Source: JAUVXJ01 sp964433755
Lineage (GTDB): Bacteria > Chloroflexota > Anaerolineae > UBA7937 > B3-Chlor
Direction: 5' to 3'
Length of the DNA: 64,000 nt
Assembly: GCA_964433755.1 (NCBI GenBank)
Contig: CAYSSR010000002.1
Location: forward strand, 434,001-498,000
Shown here: positions 27,803-35,254 of the stretch, piece by piece
Layout: each line of letters starts with the position of its first letter
Position numbering within the stretch: position 1 is the stretch's first letter
The notes under the pieces: model-generated
Told to the model about the DNA's origin: nothing
Databases searched by the model: none
The model's input: the letters and a program-made list of their open reading frames with translations, nothing else
Program-made: the position numbers and the translations under genes

Positions 27803-28969
27803 TCACGACTGTTGTGGCCGCTCAGCCAGAGTCAGAGGGACTTCCGTCTCCTCGCCATCACGGATCACGGTCACCTGCACCGTGTCCCCCACCTGTGTCT
27901 CCGATTCTAGGTACACGGTCAGTTCCTGTAGACTGGCTACGGGCTCTCCATTCAGGGCGACAATGATATCGCCTCCCCACAGAATACGGGCATTGCCGAC
28001 GGTCACCTCCCGCTGCCCTCCACGGATGCCAGCCGCTGCTGCAGGACTCCCCGGTGTGACCTCCATCACCAGAATGCCCTCCTCCACATTGACATCCAGG
28101 CCTGCTTGCCTCAGGGCATTGGCGCTCTCGGGAGTCAAGTCCATGATGGTAACCCCCAGCCAAGGGTGCGGATAGCGGCCCTGGGCGATCAACTGTGGCA
28201 CCACTCGGCGTACCGCGTTGGAGGGAATGGCGAAGCCAATCCCCGCTGAGGCCTGGCTAGGGCTGATGATCTGGGCATTCACTCCGATGACTTGTCCTTC
28301 CAGGTTGAGCAGGGGCCCACCCGAGTTGCCGGGGTTGATGGCCGCGTCGGTCTGGATCGCCTCGCCGATGAAGCGACCATCGGGGCTCTGAATGATCCGT
28401 CCCAGGGAGCTGACCACGCCTACGGTCAAGGTGTGTGCCAGACCGAACGGGTTCCCCAAAGCGACGACGAATTGACCTACTCGCAGTCCGTCCGAATCAG
28501 CGAGCGAGAGCGGAGCAGGCAGATTGTCAGCGTCGATCCGAAGCACCGCGAGGTCTGTGGAGGGATCCACGCCGATGATTGTGGCATCGGAGGTCTGGCC
28601 GCCGGCGAGTGTCACCGACACCGACTCCGCGTTCTCCACCACGTGGTAGTTGGTGACGACGTGCCCTTCGTTGTCATAGACGAAGCCGGAACCGGTCCCT
28701 TCTTGGGGAACAGCTTGCATGAAGAAGTCGTAGGTCATAATGCGGCTGGTTATGAAGGCCACCGATGGAGAGGCCTCTGCGTAGACCGCCTCCACCTCAG
28801 CTTCCAGCCCATCTGCCGACGGACTCGGAGCTGAAGGGGTTTCCTGAGACACTGTGGGCGTCGCCGTCGGCGCCGTATCTACAGCAGGGGAGCCAACCAG
28901 TGGCGCACCGCAAGCCACGAGTGCGGTGGCAACAACGGCTAGAGTGACAAAGACCAAACGCCTGTACAT
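27803..28969 (-). CDS. HtrA/DegP-like serine protease, predicted lipoprotein
   Basis: A 388-residue trypsin-like S1C protease with one C-terminal PDZ domain. The N-terminus is a lipoprotein signal ending in ALVAC, so the enzyme should be membrane-tethered outside the cytoplasm. The catalytic triad is visible: His in VVTNYHVVENA, Asp in PSTDLAVLRI, Ser in NPGNSGGPLL. The PDZ domain (about 270-370) holds GILVMEVTPGSPAAAAGI and the following GGDIIVALNGEPV. It would degrade misfolded exported proteins. ATG 28969 has GGAGGGG upstream and a repeat-array promoter about 50 nt away, the closest such pairing in the window. Confidence 0.93.
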   Translation of the reverse strand: MYRRLVFVTLAVVATALVACGAPLVGSPAVDTAPTATPTVSQETPSAPSPSADGLEAEVEAVYAEASPSVAFITSRIMTYDFFMQAVPQEGTGSGFVYDNEGHVVTNYHVVENAESVSVTLAGGQTSDATIIGVDPSTDLAVLRIDADNLPAPLSLADSDGLRVGQFVVALGNPFGLAHTLTVGVVSSLGRIIQSPDGRFIGEAIQTDAAINPGNSGGPLLNLEGQVIGVNAQIISPSQASAGIGFAIPSNAVRRVVPQLIAQGRYPHPWLGVTIMDLTPESANALRQAGLDVNVEEGILVMEVTPGSPAAAAGIRGGQREVTVGNARILWGGDIIVALNGEPVASLQELTVYLESETQVGDTVQVTVIRDGEETEVPLTLAERPQQS

Positions 28970-29378
28970 AGTGCGGTCCCCTCCGACGAATCATACTGTA
29001 GAACTCGTGCACCTCATTCTAACGCCAAGAGCGGATCTGTTCTCTACGGAATCGGTTAGAATCAAGTTTGGGTTCGGTTGGAGCGGGTGCGGACGTGTCG
29101 GTACGGGGGCTATGGTCATCATGATGCCGGCTGCAGGCCTGATCCGGAGCGCCAAGGCTCATGAAAGGCCGCATTGACACATCCGCCCGAGTCCACAGGC
29201 CTCCTCGTGCTAGTTCTTCCCCACACAGGCCAAGAGAGAGATGGACTCGCAGCACCCCCCCGTGAATCGGCACGAGTCCTACTGTCCATGCCGTTGGCTC
29301 AGGGCTGAAGCCAGCCGCCGATCTCGCAAGGCCGGCAACTCATGGTATAGGCGCTGTATCACTGTCGATGGTGGACAT
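28970..29378. other. Intergenic region with the htrA promoter
   Basis: This 409-bp stretch contains the repeat array at 29056-29088 and its -10-like hexamer. No gene or RNA is recognised in the remainder, which reaches back to the stop codon of the DUF1634 gene. Confidence 0.5.
29016..29098 (-). promoter_or_regulatory. GTTGG repeat array and -10-like box upstream of the htrA-like gene
   Basis: Units GTTAGAATCAA (29056), GTTTGGGTTCG (29067) and GTTGGAGCGG (29078) repeat every 11 bp; a degenerate GTGCGG follows at 29088. Minus-strand TAGAAT (29021-29016) lies 34 nt beyond the array and about 45 nt before the ATG at 28969. This is the clearest promoter layout of the five. Confidence 0.6.
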
Positions 29379-29795
29379 CTAGCGGAGGAGCAGAGTGTAG
29401 GTGAGAATGCTAAGGACAAGACCTGTGAATAGCGTGTATTTCCAGTTGCGCTCTGCGAGTGCGAAGTAGGCCATCGAAGCCAATACCCGCACGTAAGGCG
29501 TCAGCACGAGCACGGCGATGCCGGCGCTGATCAGAAGCTGAGGACGAATGGACCCCGACGTCAGCCCCCGTACGTCCACCAGCATGAATTGGACCAGGTT
29601 CACCCCTACAAGCGGGTACTCGACTTGGAGATTGCCTGTTGTGGCCCAATGCCAAGCCATACCCGTGACCGTCAATAGCATACTCAGAATGACACCGCCC
29701 AGGAGGATGTCTCCCACCAACATCTCCATGTCGACTCGGCGCGCCCTTCCTGGGCCCGTCCGCTGTGCCTTGCGCGATTCAACCGTCCCGTTCAC
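29379..29795 (-). CDS. DUF1634 membrane protein, TSUP partner
   Basis: A 138-residue membrane protein with three to four helices, for example VGDILLGGVILSMLLTVTGM, LLISAGIAVLVLTPYVRVLA and TLFTGLVLSILTYTLL. The pattern matches DUF1634, which is habitually encoded next to TauE/SafE-type exporters, as here. GTG 29795 overlaps the exporter's TGA stop as GTGA, so translation is probably coupled. An internal ATG at 29729 has a poor ribosome site. It is likely an accessory subunit or regulator of the exporter. Confidence 0.75.
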   Translation of the reverse strand: MNGTVESRKAQRTGPGRARRVDMEMLVGDILLGGVILSMLLTVTGMAWHWATTGNLQVEYPLVGVNLVQFMLVDVRGLTSGSIRPQLLISAGIAVLVLTPYVRVLASMAYFALAERNWKYTLFTGLVLSILTYTLLLR

Positions 29796-30625
29796 CAAAC
29801 ACCTCGAATCCCGCGCATGATCATCTCGAGACCGAGCACCACCAGTACAACCAACAGGAAGCGCCCCACCGCCTCATTGCTCAGCCGTACGAGTACTCGC
29901 GTGCCCAAGAGAGCGCCCAGTAGCACCCCTGTGATGACCGGTGCAGCGAGCGCTGGATCGATCAGACCTGCTGCCAGATAGACGCTGGCGCCAGCCAGAG
30001 CTGTCACGCCGATAATCAGGTTGCTGGTGGTTGTGGAGACTTTGGCTGGCAACTGCATCGCCAGGTCCAGTATCAACACCTTGAGAGCACCAGCGCCGAT
30101 GCCCAATAGCCCGGAGATCAGACCGGCGCCGAACATGAGGGGGCCTCCCAAGTAGGCGCGTGTGCCGCGATAGCTGATGGTCCTCCTGAGGTGTTCGTCG
30201 TAGTAGCTTCCCTCCAACTCCAGCCAGCGCGAAAACGCGTCCTGCTGGTGACGGGGTCGCGAAGCTTCTCTTCGTTGAAAGAGAATGGACATGGCAGAGC
30301 CAAGCAGCATGAGACCACAGAGGATGAAAAGAGGGCGATGGGCGGAGGCTAGAGTGATGGTAGCGCCGAGGAGTGCCCCGGAGATGGTGAACATCTCAAG
30401 GAACATGCCAGCTCTCAGGTTCGTGATTCGATCACGGACGTAGGCTGATGCGGAACCACTGGACGTGGCAATGACCGAGACTATGCTAATGGCGATGGCA
30501 TGTTTGATGTCGATGCCCAAGAGGGTCAAGGCCGGAATCAGGATGACACCACCCCCCATTCCACTCAACGCCCCTATGAATCCGGCCATCGTCGCAATCG
30601 CGAATAGCAGTTCGGAGGATGTCAT
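29792..30625 (-). CDS. TauE/SafE family (TSUP) anion exporter
   Basis: A 277-residue, roughly eight-helix permease of the TSUP family. The N-terminal half has the family motif FIGALSGMGGGVILIPALTL and the C-terminal half its repeat, GLISGLLGIGAGALKVLIL. A cytoplasmic insert of about 50 charged residues (FQRREASRPRHQQDAFSRWL and on) separates the halves. Members move sulfite, sulfoacetate or other organosulfur anions; the substrate here is unknown. ATG 30625 has AAGGAAGG upstream. Confidence 0.87.
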   Translation of the reverse strand: MTSSELLFAIATMAGFIGALSGMGGGVILIPALTLLGIDIKHAIAISIVSVIATSSGSASAYVRDRITNLRAGMFLEMFTISGALLGATITLASAHRPLFILCGLMLLGSAMSILFQRREASRPRHQQDAFSRWLELEGSYYDEHLRRTISYRGTRAYLGGPLMFGAGLISGLLGIGAGALKVLILDLAMQLPAKVSTTTSNLIIGVTALAGASVYLAAGLIDPALAAPVITGVLLGALLGTRVLVRLSNEAVGRFLLVVLVVLGLEMIMRGIRGVW

Positions 30626-30685
30626 GAACGCCTTCCTTCGCAGTAGCGAAGAAGTGCCTCCTTGCTCCCCAGCTCAGCACTGAGA

Positions 30686-30700
30686 AGAGCCCATGGCTCT
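30686..30700 (-). terminator. Hairpin after the copper ATPase gene
   Basis: AGAGCC (30686-30691) and GGCTCT (30695-30700) form a 6-bp stem with a 3-nt loop, 37 nt past the ccoI stop codon in the minus direction, followed by TTCTC. It may end the oxidase operon before the TSUP genes. Confidence 0.3.
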
Positions 30701-30736
30701 GCCGATGGGGGACGGAGCAGGATCCGATTAGACTAC

Positions 30737-33115
30737 TCAACGAGACAAACGGAGCGAATTGCCTACCACGAGCAGGCTACTGGTCGCCATCGCGGCAGCG
30801 GCGATGACGGGGCTGATGAGGCCCAGGGCCGCCAGCGGCACTGAGATCAGGTTGTAGGCGAAAGCCCAGCCCAGGTTCTCCAGGACGATACGACGCGTAC
30901 GCCGGGACAGACTGGTAAACCATGGGATCAAGGTCAGATCCGAGCGCGCCAGTACCACGTCCGACGTTTCGCCGGCCACGTCGGTGCCGCCAGCGGTGGT
31001 GACGCTCAAATCAGCCTGCGCCAGTGCTGGTGCGTCGTTGACGCCATCGCCGACCATCGCCACCAATTCACCCCCGGCCTGCCACTCCTGGATGCGCGCT
31101 GCCTTGTCTTGCGGCGGGCAGTTGCCTTCGTAATCGCTCAAGCCTAGCTCCGTCGCAACGGACTGGGTTGTGCGTGGGTTGTCGCCAGAGAGCATGACCG
31201 GCCGTACGTCTTGATCCCGCAAGCGGCGCAAGGCCTCCGGAGCTGTAGGGTTGGGTTCGTCGCGCAAGGTGATGAAGCCCGCCAGTGCGGCGTCCCATCC
31301 CACCCAAACGACGGTCTCACCCCGTTCGGCATGGGTTTGCGATTCACCAACCAACGGCGACTGGCCATCCACGCCGAGGAAGCGCTGCGATCCCACCAGC
31401 ACTCGTTGATCGTCATGGCTCGGAACTCTCGCGCTGGCCCCCAGTCCCCTCAAGGTCTGGAACTCCCTGGCCTCCAAGAGTTGGTTTGAGCAAGCCTCCA
31501 CGATCGCTCTGGCCACCGGGTGCTCCGAGTACTGCTCCACGGCCGCCGCCAGGCACACTAACTGATCCTCCGAGTCCACATGCTCGGGATCAATGACGGT
31601 CGCCACCACCGCCATCCGCCCCTGCGTCAGAGTGCCCGTCTTGTCGAAGACCATACGCCGAACCCTGCCCGCCGTCTCCAAGGCAACAGGATTGCGTACC
31701 AGGATGCCCGCCTGGCTGGTCTTCCCCAGGGTCATCGTCAGTGCCAGCGGGGTGGCCAACCCCAGGGCACACGGGCACGCCACGACCAATACCGCTACTG
31801 CCGCCAACAAGGCACGAGACGGGTCAAACCCGGTGAGATACCAGCCGCAAGCGGTGAGGATTGAGGCAGTCACCACGCCGAAGGCGAAATAGGCAGAGGC
31901 CTTGTCCGCCAGGCGTTGGATGGGAGGCTTCGTAGCAAGAGTGCGCTCGACCAGTGCCGTGACTTGGGCCAGGCGAGTTTCGTGTATGGGTTTGGTCACG
32001 CGGGCAATGAGAGCGGCGTCTGTCACCACCGTGCCAGCAAGAGCCGTGTCGCCAGCCTCCTTGTTCACCGGTGTTGATTCGCCTGTGAGAAGCGATTCAT
32101 CCAGCGCTCCTTGACCCTCCAGAATCTCGGCGTCGGCTGGCACTCGCTCGCCCGGTTTGACCAGTATCTCATCGCCTTCCACCAGCGTCCTGGCCTGAAC
32201 TTCCTGCCACTCGCCGTCTATACGCTTCCAGGCGTTGTCGGGCTGGAGCTTCAAGAGCTTGCGGATGTCCTTGCGCGCGCGAGCGCCACCAATGGACTCC
32301 AGGTAACGACCCAGCATGATGAAGGTGGTTATCATAGCCACCGAGTCGAAGTAGGCCTCAGAGCCGCCGGTCACCGTCACATAGGCGCTGTAGCCATAGG
32401 CTGATAGGGTGCCCAGTGCCACAAGAGTGTCCATCGTCGCGGTGCGCGCCCGAAGCGCTCTCCACGCTCCTCGCATGAAAGAGCTCCCGCCCACCAGCAA
32501 GACCGGGGTGGCCAGTACCCAGGCCACGTACTGCAGCTTGCGCACGTCAGGGTTGTCAAACTCGCCGGCTGCGTAGAGAGGGTAGAGTTGCACGAGATAG
32601 ATCAGCATCACCTGCATGCCGAACGCCGCGGCAGCGAGGAGCTGAAGCAGGGTCCACTCTTGCTGCCGCTCCGCGCTTTCCGCACCAGGATCACCCAGCA
32701 GCCGCGCCCGGTAGCCCAGACCATCCAGTTCCTTGAGCACCTCTCTCGGGTCCACCTGCTCCGGGTCATACCTGATCCGCCCCCGCTCGGCGGCGAAGCT
32801 GACGTCTGCATCCCTCACACCGGCCTGTCTGCGGAGGACTTGCTGAGCTGCCTGGGCACACCCAGGGCACCACATCCCGCTGAGGGAGAAGCTGGAGGTC
32901 TGCCCCCGATCGAGGAGGGTGTCTGCGAGTCGAGGACCTGCTTCCTGCCCTGTGGGCAAGACCTGATCCAGCATATTGTTCTCGCGCGCAACCTCGTATA
33001 CCCGGGCGCAACCCTCACAGCAGAAATGCTTCTCTTCGCCGTCGAACTTGCGCACCACTGGCTTGCCGTCGATCCGCAAGCCGCACAGATCGCACTTCTC
33101 TACCTTGTCTACCAA
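30737..33115 (-). CDS. ccoI: Copper-translocating P1B ATPase, CcoI/FixI-like
   Basis: A 792-residue heavy-metal P-type ATPase. The N-terminus holds a cysteine-rich TRASH-like element (CDLCG at 8-12, CCEGC at about 33-37), then a heavy-metal domain with GMWCPGCAQ near 82. Transport and catalytic motifs follow: LLTGESTPV, CPCALGLATP near 445, DKTGTLTQG near 488 and GDGVNDAPALAQADLSV. FixI/CcoI pumps supply copper for cbb3 oxidase assembly, and this gene closes the cbb3 operon. Start is TTG 33115, the only reasonable start, overlapping the previous gene by 7 nt, so translation may be coupled. Confidence 0.9.
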   Translation of the reverse strand: MVDKVEKCDLCGLRIDGKPVVRKFDGEEKHFCCEGCARVYEVARENNMLDQVLPTGQEAGPRLADTLLDRGQTSSFSLSGMWCPGCAQAAQQVLRRQAGVRDADVSFAAERGRIRYDPEQVDPREVLKELDGLGYRARLLGDPGAESAERQQEWTLLQLLAAAAFGMQVMLIYLVQLYPLYAAGEFDNPDVRKLQYVAWVLATPVLLVGGSSFMRGAWRALRARTATMDTLVALGTLSAYGYSAYVTVTGGSEAYFDSVAMITTFIMLGRYLESIGGARARKDIRKLLKLQPDNAWKRIDGEWQEVQARTLVEGDEILVKPGERVPADAEILEGQGALDESLLTGESTPVNKEAGDTALAGTVVTDAALIARVTKPIHETRLAQVTALVERTLATKPPIQRLADKASAYFAFGVVTASILTACGWYLTGFDPSRALLAAVAVLVVACPCALGLATPLALTMTLGKTSQAGILVRNPVALETAGRVRRMVFDKTGTLTQGRMAVVATVIDPEHVDSEDQLVCLAAAVEQYSEHPVARAIVEACSNQLLEAREFQTLRGLGASARVPSHDDQRVLVGSQRFLGVDGQSPLVGESQTHAERGETVVWVGWDAALAGFITLRDEPNPTAPEALRRLRDQDVRPVMLSGDNPRTTQSVATELGLSDYEGNCPPQDKAARIQEWQAGGELVAMVGDGVNDAPALAQADLSVTTAGGTDVAGETSDVVLARSDLTLIPWFTSLSRRTRRIVLENLGWAFAYNLISVPLAALGLISPVIAAAAMATSSLLVVGNSLRLSR

Positions 33116-33816
33116 AGGACCAACCTTCCCAGATGTAGATGCGGCACAGCGCCCAGAGCAGCCATCCCGCGTAGGAGTAGCTGCAGCCCTACCACGATGA
33201 TCAGAGCTCCAGCTATCCTGGTCAGCCGCTGCCGTGCTTCGACACTCACCCTCGCGGCCCCCACTCCGACCAGCAGTAGCGCGGGCAACGTGCCGAAGCC
33301 AAAGACCACCATTCCTAGTCCCCCAGATAAAGGCCCCCCCGTCGATGCAGCCACCAGCAAGGCGCTGTAGACCAGCCCGCAGGGCAAGAGCCCGTTGAGC
33401 GCGCCGAGGAGAGCGACGCCGGTGGTTCCCCCTCGTTTCAGTGCCTGCGCCATCGCTTCAGTCAGCCAGGCCCCGCCTCCCTCCATTCGCCCCAGAGGCA
33501 CCCAACCCAGGTAGCCCAATCCGAACAGGATGACACCTAGTCCTAGCAGCAGACTGGCGACGCCTGCGACGTCGTTCAGCCTTCCCGCCAAGCCTAGCAA
33601 GGACCCGATCACGCCGACCAGCACTCCCATGAGGCCATAAACCGTGATCCGGGCGGTGTGATACAGGAGATGATAAGGCAGCCCTGATCGGCCGCTGCTC
33701 TTGAGCTGCAGACCCACCATGATCACCAGCGGCCCGCACATTCCCAGGCAGTGGCCAAGGCTGCCCACCAGTCCGCTGAGTAGAAGTGCAGCGAAAACGG
33801 ACAGGCCTAGCGTCAT
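33109..33816 (-). CDS. SafE/CcdA-like membrane protein of the cbb3 operon
   Basis: A 235-residue membrane protein with about six helices. It starts LLLSGLVGSLGHCLGMCGPL, the motif GHCxGMCGP of the UreH/SafE-like group commonly placed beside FixH and FixI. The second half has a related motif, LLGALNGLLPCGLVYSAL. These proteins are related to DsbD/CcdA membrane segments and are thought to help copper or thiol chemistry in oxidase maturation. It sits between the FixH-like lipoprotein (17 nt gap) and ccoI (7-nt overlap). Confidence 0.82.
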   Translation of the reverse strand: MTLGLSVFAALLLSGLVGSLGHCLGMCGPLVIMVGLQLKSSGRSGLPYHLLYHTARITVYGLMGVLVGVIGSLLGLAGRLNDVAGVASLLLGLGVILFGLGYLGWVPLGRMEGGGAWLTEAMAQALKRGGTTGVALLGALNGLLPCGLVYSALLVAASTGGPLSGGLGMVVFGFGTLPALLLVGVGAARVSVEARQRLTRIAGALIIVVGLQLLLRGMAALGAVPHLHLGRLVLW

Positions 33817-33833
33817 ACCACAGGTCCTTCCCC

Positions 33834-34232
33834 CTATCTAGTATGGAGAGGAAACCGAAACTCCTCATCCTCTCCCTGGTAGGATACCTCGACTCGGACC
33901 AGCCATTCCCCCGCCATGGTGAAGATCGCGTTCGCGCGGTACACGCCGCTCTCTTCCTCTGTGGCCTGCGGACGGTTGACGGGCATCTGCATAGCCGGCA
34001 TCGTGAGGTCAAAGACGACCAGAGCACCAGTTGCCGGTCGCTGGTCGGAATCACGCAGCATGAGTTCGAGTGTTGTATCCTCCATAGGCGCAGGCGGGGA
34101 GGGCAAGACTTGCAGGGTTGCAGACAGTGAGCCCGAAGTCTGCGTATCCGCTGCGGGAGACGCCGTCGGGACGCAGCCGCTCAGCAGCAGCGAGACCAGG
34201 ATGGGCAGGACTACACAGCCTATTCTCTTCAT
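33834..34232 (-). CDS. FixH/YtkA-like lipoprotein
   Basis: A 132-residue predicted lipoprotein with signal ending in LLLSGC. The mature part is a beta-sandwich resembling YtkA/FixH, with TTLELMLRDSDQRPATGALV, then MPAMQMPVNRP and a final GEWLVRVEVSYQ. The methionine-rich MPAMQMP loop is typical of extracytoplasmic copper-handling members. In this operon it probably assists assembly of the oxidase copper site. The start is ATG 34232. Confidence 0.75.
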   Translation of the reverse strand: MKRIGCVVLPILVSLLLSGCVPTASPAADTQTSGSLSATLQVLPSPPAPMEDTTLELMLRDSDQRPATGALVVFDLTMPAMQMPVNRPQATEEESGVYRANAIFTMAGEWLVRVEVSYQGEDEEFRFPLHTR

Positions 34233-34426
34233 CTTCTAGCTCCGAGCCGGGTGGGGGGTGCTCCCGCAGAGGGAGACACCTAGCGAGTGCCAGCTTCTTG
34301 AACCAAGAGCAGCCAGCCAGCGTCAGCCGTGGACAACGCCTAGCTACGATTGCGGGTTACGACCACTGCGCCCGATCGTGGCAACCCAAGGAGACCTGAT
34401 CGACTGTGACCCCACACATGGGCTAC

Positions 34427-34747
34427 TCAGCTCACTTCCTCGTAGATCCTGCTAGTCAGATCGGTCAAAGCGACGTGTGGCTCGAACTCCTTCAGCACTT
34501 TGTCCTCGGCCAGAGATGACTCGCGATGCCTCCCCACGTCTTCCCACTCCTCCCAAACGCTCTGAAACACGAGGTGTGACTTTCCTGGGAGGCCGATCGA
34601 GCGCATGGCCCTCGAGGTGATGAAGCCACGCTCAGCGGGCAACAGCGTGCGAAGGTAGCCAAGGACGCGCTCGAGAGCGGAGCCGATCTCCAGCTCAGTC
34701 ATTTGGTTGGCATCGATATCGAAACCAACGTGATAGATGTACGCCAT
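34427..34747 (-). CDS. Small hypothetical protein, possible dimeric alpha/beta barrel
   Basis: A 106-residue soluble protein that I do not recognise securely. Its pattern (MAYIYHVGFDI, a helix ELEIGSALERVLGYLRTLL, then HLVFQSVWEEWEDVGRH and a closing helix) resembles the ABM-like ferredoxin fold, in which a strand ends with a W-x3-W-type phrase. No catalytic residues can be named. ATG 34747 has GGGAGGGG upstream, and the gene lies 13 nt after its neighbour, inside the cbb3 operon. Confidence 0.55.
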   Translation of the reverse strand: MAYIYHVGFDIDANQMTELEIGSALERVLGYLRTLLPAERGFITSRAMRSIGLPGKSHLVFQSVWEEWEDVGRHRESSLAEDKVLKEFEPHVALTDLTSRIYEEVS

Positions 34748-34760
34748 CGCGCCCCTCCCT

Positions 34761-35069
34761 CTACCTTGGAGCCCAGAAGAGAATCAGGTAGACCAGCCAC
34801 CAGAGCAGCACGCTGGGGATGGCCAGCTTCACCACCATGGGCATCCCACCCCCTGCCTCCTCGATCTCCTTGGCGAAACTGTCGATGTATCCATCGGGCC
34901 GGATCACCTCATGTTCAGCTTCATCGGCTCCTTCGCGGTGTCCGCTGATGCCGGGCGGTCGCTTAGGCCGGTGTGGCCAGGTAACAGCTATGGCGAACAG
35001 CAGAAGGATGAGCGCTCCACCGGCGACCCAGAAGACTATGTATCCCACGCTTGCCACGTTCTGCGTCAC
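34761..35069 (-). CDS. Small membrane protein resembling the CcoP/FixP N-terminus
   Basis: A 102-residue protein with two hydrophobic helices, VFWVAGGALILLLFAIAVTW near the start and LAIPSVLLWWLVYLILFW near the end. Between them is a charged linker with DGYIDSFAKEIEEAGGGMPM. The second part recalls the N-terminal anchor of CcoP (helix preceded by D-G-I...N-P-x-P). Here it carries no haem motif, so it may be a detached anchor subunit. GTG 35069 overlaps the ccoS stop by 4 nt. Confidence 0.6.
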   Translation of the reverse strand: MTQNVASVGYIVFWVAGGALILLLFAIAVTWPHRPKRPPGISGHREGADEAEHEVIRPDGYIDSFAKEIEEAGGGMPMVVKLAIPSVLLWWLVYLILFWAPR

Positions 35070-35254
35070 GGGCGGCCTCCTCTCGTGTCGTTGTCCGGCC
35101 AGGGTTGCGGTTCCCTGTCCTCCAGCATCCTGTACTTCGGTTCCTCAATGTCGCGAAACTGGCCCGTTCTCCGGCCCCAGATGAGGAGAACCACCCCGGT
35201 GAAGATCACGAACAGCATCCACCCCACCACCACCCACATTCCCAAAGGCATCAT
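35066..35254 (-). CDS. ccoS: CcoS-like cbb3 oxidase assembly protein
   Basis: A 62-residue protein with one membrane helix (GWMLFVIFTGVVLLIWG) followed by RTGQFRDIEEPKYRMLEDRE. That matches the CcoS signature of W...SGQF-D-E/P-A/K-x-R-I/M-L. CcoS is needed to insert haem and copper into the cbb3 catalytic subunit. ATG 35254 overlaps the cytochrome gene's stop, with AAGGAGG upstream. Confidence 0.7.
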   Translation of the reverse strand: MMPLGMWVVVGWMLFVIFTGVVLLIWGRRTGQFRDIEEPKYRMLEDREPQPWPDNDTRGGRP

